Shown here piece by piece: positions 58,513-64,000 of a stretch of 64,000 bases of DNA (the first letter of the stretch is position 1; the number at the start of each line of letters is the position of its first letter). Made by a program: the position numbers and the translations under genes. Origin of the DNA: Thiothrix unzii (GTDB lineage: Bacteria; Pseudomonadota; Gammaproteobacteria; Thiotrichales; Thiotrichaceae); assembly GCF_017901175.1 (NCBI RefSeq), contig NZ_CP072793.1, forward strand, positions 806,001-870,000, read 5' to 3'. The notes under the pieces were generated by a model. That model saw nothing but the letters and a program-made list of their open reading frames with translations. It searched no databases and had not been told where the DNA came from.

Positions 58513-58516
<4 letters not shown>
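57752..58516 (-). CDS. potC: Spermidine/putrescine ABC transporter permease PotC
   Basis: 254 residues with six membrane helices. PotC features: YLPIVVLVINSFNSSKYGHEWKGFTLQWYEKLFEN, and EAA loop LLEAGQDLGASESRLFWLITLPLVFPAIVAGWLL with the following LDDVIISSFVTGPG. It overlaps the tcdA stop (ATGA) and is followed at once by potD. Confidence 0.94.
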
Positions 58517-61810
<3,294 letters not shown>

Positions 61811-61821
61811 AGTCCAGCTAG

Positions 61822-62013
61822 TCAAATCACAAAGAGCAGTAGGATACCAGCAATTACACTTGCCAGACCAATGCTTCGTAGGGTTTTGTCGGGTAAATTG
61901 AGCAGTTGTGCGTAGGTTTGTTTAAGACGGGAAGGGCTGGCGAATGGCAGCAGCCCTTCCAGAATCAACACCAAAGCCAATGCGTTAAACAGGTCGTGCC
62001 AGTTAACGTTCAT
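61822..62013 (-). CDS. DUF2065 family small membrane protein (YjeT-like)
   Basis: 63 residues with two membrane helices (DLFNALALVLILEGLLPFASP and IGLASVIAGILLLFVI). It matches DUF2065, which is conserved beside hflC in gammaproteobacteria. Function unknown. It lies 5 bp after hflC. Confidence 0.88.
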   Translation of the reverse strand: MNVNWHDLFNALALVLILEGLLPFASPSRLKQTYAQLLNLPDKTLRSIGLASVIAGILLLFVI

Positions 62014-62018
62014 TGTGC

Positions 62019-62888
62019 TTACGGTGTGGTTTTTTGTTTAAAGTAACGGAAGAACTCGGAATCCGGCTCTAGCACCATCACATCACCCGGTTTGCCCAAG
62101 GTAGAGCGATAAGCACCTAAGCTGCGATAAAAAGCGTAAAACTCCGCGTCTTGCTGATAGGCATTGGCGTAAATTTCAGCCGCTTTACCATCGCCTTCAC
62201 CACGAATGGTTTCCGATTTTTTGTAAGCATCCGCCATTGTAATAGTGGCCTGACGGTCGGCAGCCGCTTTGAGTTTTTCCGCTTCTTCCTGCCCGCGTGA
62301 ACGGAAGTCTTGCGCTACCCGCTGACGTTCAGAACGCATCCGCTCATACACTGAGTTGCTTACGCTGTCAGGGAAGTCAATTTTGCTGACGCGCACGTCA
62401 ACAATTTCAATCCCCAACTGGGTGGCAACGTCATTGGATTTACTTTCCAAACCCTGCATGATTTTGTCACGCTCGGCGGATAATACTTCCTGAATGGTGC
62501 GACGGCTGAATTCATTGCGCAAACCGTCTTTCATCAACTGTTCCAAACGGTTTTCCGCGTCAGCAATGCGCCCGCCGCCAGTGGAACGGTAGAAGTTAGA
62601 CACGTCTTTAATGCGCCATTTCACGAAAAAGTCGACGGTGACGTACTTCTTTTCACCCGTCAGAAACTGTTCTGACTTGGAAGTCATCGTCAGAATCTGT
62701 GAGGGGAATTTGCTTACCGTATTCATAAAGGGCAGTTTGAAGTGCAAACCCGGTTGAATATCAGCATTCACGATTTGGCGAAATTGGAACAAAATCGCAC
62801 GTTCACGCTGATCCACGGTGTAAGCCGACATGAACAAGCCCACTGCTGCAAGGCCGAGTACGCCTAGTACCGTATTTTTGATGTCCAT
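62019..62888 (-). CDS. hflC: FtsH modulator HflC
   Basis: 289 residues with one membrane helix (VLGVLGLAAVGLFMSAYTV) and the SPFH domain (DQRERAILFQFRQIVNADIQPGLHFKLPFMNTV; SEQFLTGEKKYVTVDFFVKWRIKD). The helical tail SERQRVAQDFRSRGQEEAEKL and end DAEFYAFYRSLGAYRSTL are canonical HflC. It forms the HflKC cage around FtsH. The start base overlaps the last base of hflK's stop. Confidence 0.95.
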   Translation of the reverse strand: MDIKNTVLGVLGLAAVGLFMSAYTVDQRERAILFQFRQIVNADIQPGLHFKLPFMNTVSKFPSQILTMTSKSEQFLTGEKKYVTVDFFVKWRIKDVSNFYRSTGGGRIADAENRLEQLMKDGLRNEFSRRTIQEVLSAERDKIMQGLESKSNDVATQLGIEIVDVRVSKIDFPDSVSNSVYERMRSERQRVAQDFRSRGQEEAEKLKAAADRQATITMADAYKKSETIRGEGDGKAAEIYANAYQQDAEFYAFYRSLGAYRSTLGKPGDVMVLEPDSEFFRYFKQKTTP

Positions 62889-64000
62889 TAACGACCCTCC
62901 CTCGTGGTGGTATTGCGGTTTGCACCGCGCACAATGTCACCTTCTGTGGCGGGTGGTGTGGCAGCATCGGTTGCCGCTTTGGCAGGTGGTGCGGCTTGCA
63001 GTGTTTTGGCGGCAGCAGCAACGGCAGCCGTTTCAGCATTAGCATCGGCAGCACCGGGCATGGGTACGTAAATCATATTGTTACCGCTTTTCGCATCCAC
63101 GATGACTTTGCGGCTACCATTCATTACCGCTTCGATGGTCTCTAAATAGAGGCGTTCGCGGGTAATGTCCGGGGCTTTACGGTATTCAGCGACTAACTGA
63201 TTAAAGCGTGCCGCGTCACCTTCTGCGCGGGCAATCGCTTCCTGGCGGTTAGCTTCGGCTTCTTCGAGTAAGCGAGCCGCTTTACCACGGGCATCAGGCA
63301 ATACTTTATTGCTGTAAGTTTCCGCTTCATTCTGGAACTGTGTGGCGTTTTCACGGGCTTTGTTGGCATCGTCAAACGCTTCTTTCACTTCGGTCGGTGC
63401 TTCTGCGTAAGGCAGGTTGACCTTGATGACTTGCAAACCCGACTTGTACGCATCCAATACGGATTGCATCAGGGTTTGGGTGTCAATCGCAATATTTTCA
63501 CGACCTTCCTTGAGGATGAAGTCCATGCTGTTGCGCCCAACCACTTCACGGGTTGCGCCGCGCATGACTTGGTAAAGCGTACCGCTAGGGTCGTTGAGGT
63601 CAACGTCTTTAACATTGAAAGCGTAGTCTTCAATATTGCTGATTTTGTACTGTACCGACACCCCGATTTCGATGATGTTTTCATCTTTAGTCAGCATATT
63701 GCTGCGGTCTTGGGCACTGCGGTTTTGTTCAACGTCAATGATTTCAACGGTTTCAATCGGGTAAGGCAAACGCCAGTGCAAACCCGCGCCCGTGACTTCC
63801 TGAAACGCACCAAAGCGTAATACTAAACCTTGCTGACGGGCATCAACGGTGTAAATCCCGGAGAGTAACCAAGCAATAGTGCCGATGATCAGCAGCAAAA
63901 TAATGCCTTTGGCACTGTTACCGTTGCTGTTACCGCTATTACTACTACCGCCGCCGGAGCCGCCGAATAAGTTATTGAATTTTTCAGTCAGTTTGCGGAT
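62888..64000 (-). CDS. hflK: FtsH modulator HflK (5' partial)
   Basis: The gene runs off the right edge; 370 codons are visible. The open frame continues upstream of a possible ATG at 63898 with a Gly/Ser/Asn-rich tail (FGGSGGGSSNSGNSNGNS), the usual HflK N-terminus, so the true start lies outside. Next are a membrane helix (IILLLIIGTIAWLLSGIYTV), the SPFH domain (GLVLRFGAFQEVTGAGLHW), the NLPYAEAPTEVKEAFDDANKA stretch, a helical tail, and a C-terminal Ala/Pro-rich linker. It leads the hflK-hflC-DUF2065-hisZ-purA-tcdA-potCD operon. Confidence 0.95.
   Translation of the reverse strand: MRKLTEKFNNLFGGSGGGSSNSGNSNGNSAKGIILLLIIGTIAWLLSGIYTVDARQQGLVLRFGAFQEVTGAGLHWRLPYPIETVEIIDVEQNRSAQDRSNMLTKDENIIEIGVSVQYKISNIEDYAFNVKDVDLNDPSGTLYQVMRGATREVVGRNSMDFILKEGRENIAIDTQTLMQSVLDAYKSGLQVIKVNLPYAEAPTEVKEAFDDANKARENATQFQNEAETYSNKVLPDARGKAARLLEEAEANRQEAIARAEGDAARFNQLVAEYRKAPDITRERLYLETIEAVMNGSRKVIVDAKSGNNMIYVPMPGAADANAETAAVAAAAKTLQAAPPAKAATDAATPPATEGDIVRGANRNTTTREGR

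Overview
ORGANISM. The window reads as the chromosome of a gammaproteobacterium. Supporting synteny: dusB-fis; hflK-hflC-DUF2065-hisZ-purA; trxB-aat opposite ftsK-lolA-rarA; and an aceE-aceF-lpd cluster whose E3 carries its own lipoyl domain. The set (ATP-type PEPCK, DsbB, a two-cysteine ArsR regulator, many small XisHI/Uma2/UPF0175-type genes) fits a Thiothrix-like member of the Thiotrichales. That placement is inference from gene content and protein style; no rRNA gene is present to test it. LAYOUT. 1-13.4 kb: tail of a hybrid sensor kinase, a BaiN-like flavoprotein, small conserved proteins (YchJ, YceH, Sel1, a putative HExxH metalloprotein), a KefB/C-type antiporter, dsbB, dusB-fis, a helix-hairpin-helix membrane protein, a di-heme peroxidase and a first hflK/hflC-like pair. 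13.4-29 kb: a DUF333-cystatin secreted protein, uvrA, aat-trxB, ftsK-lolA-rarA, pckA and rhlB diverging across a cluster of TGTCGACA palindromes, and creD. 29-33.2 kb: a two-gene restriction-modification operon next to IS630 copy A. 33.2-40.6 kb: an exported SCP2-like protein, oppA, an ArsR regulator diverging from oppBC, and valS. 40.6-49.9 kb is an accessory island: an AT-rich McrB/McrC-like (AAA+ plus DUF2357/PD-(D/E)xK) system whose nuclease gene is split by IS630 copy B, a frameshifted xisH with xisI, a UPF0175 protein, Uma2 with a 44-residue membrane peptide, a cupin and a methyltransferase. 50-55.8 kb: the pyruvate dehydrogenase operon. 56-64 kb: RNase T, and a long leftward operon hflK-hflC-DUF2065-hisZ-purA-tcdA-potC-potD. 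HOW THE PARTS WORK TOGETHER. Most of the window is housekeeping: DNA repair and segregation, translation, central carbon metabolism (PDH, PEPCK), envelope redox and lipoprotein trafficking, purine and histidine synthesis, and FtsH-modulating SPFH proteins. Two separate DNA-defence loci (restriction-modification and McrBC-like) are each associated with one copy of the same 1,105-bp IS630 element. MOST NOTABLE. (1) The nuclease gene of the McrBC-like system is cleanly interrupted at a TA dinucleotide and reads through perfectly when IS plus one TA are removed. (2) A 28-bp palindrome sits in the same reading frame four times within the inter-domain linkers of E2 and E3 of PDH, with a fifth copy in an intergenic gap. 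(3) Four TGTCGACA palindromes between pckA and rhlB are spaced 53, 52 and 21 bp centre to centre, close to whole helical turns. (4) A relic of a second di-heme peroxidase 3' end lies just after the duplicated hflC-like gene.
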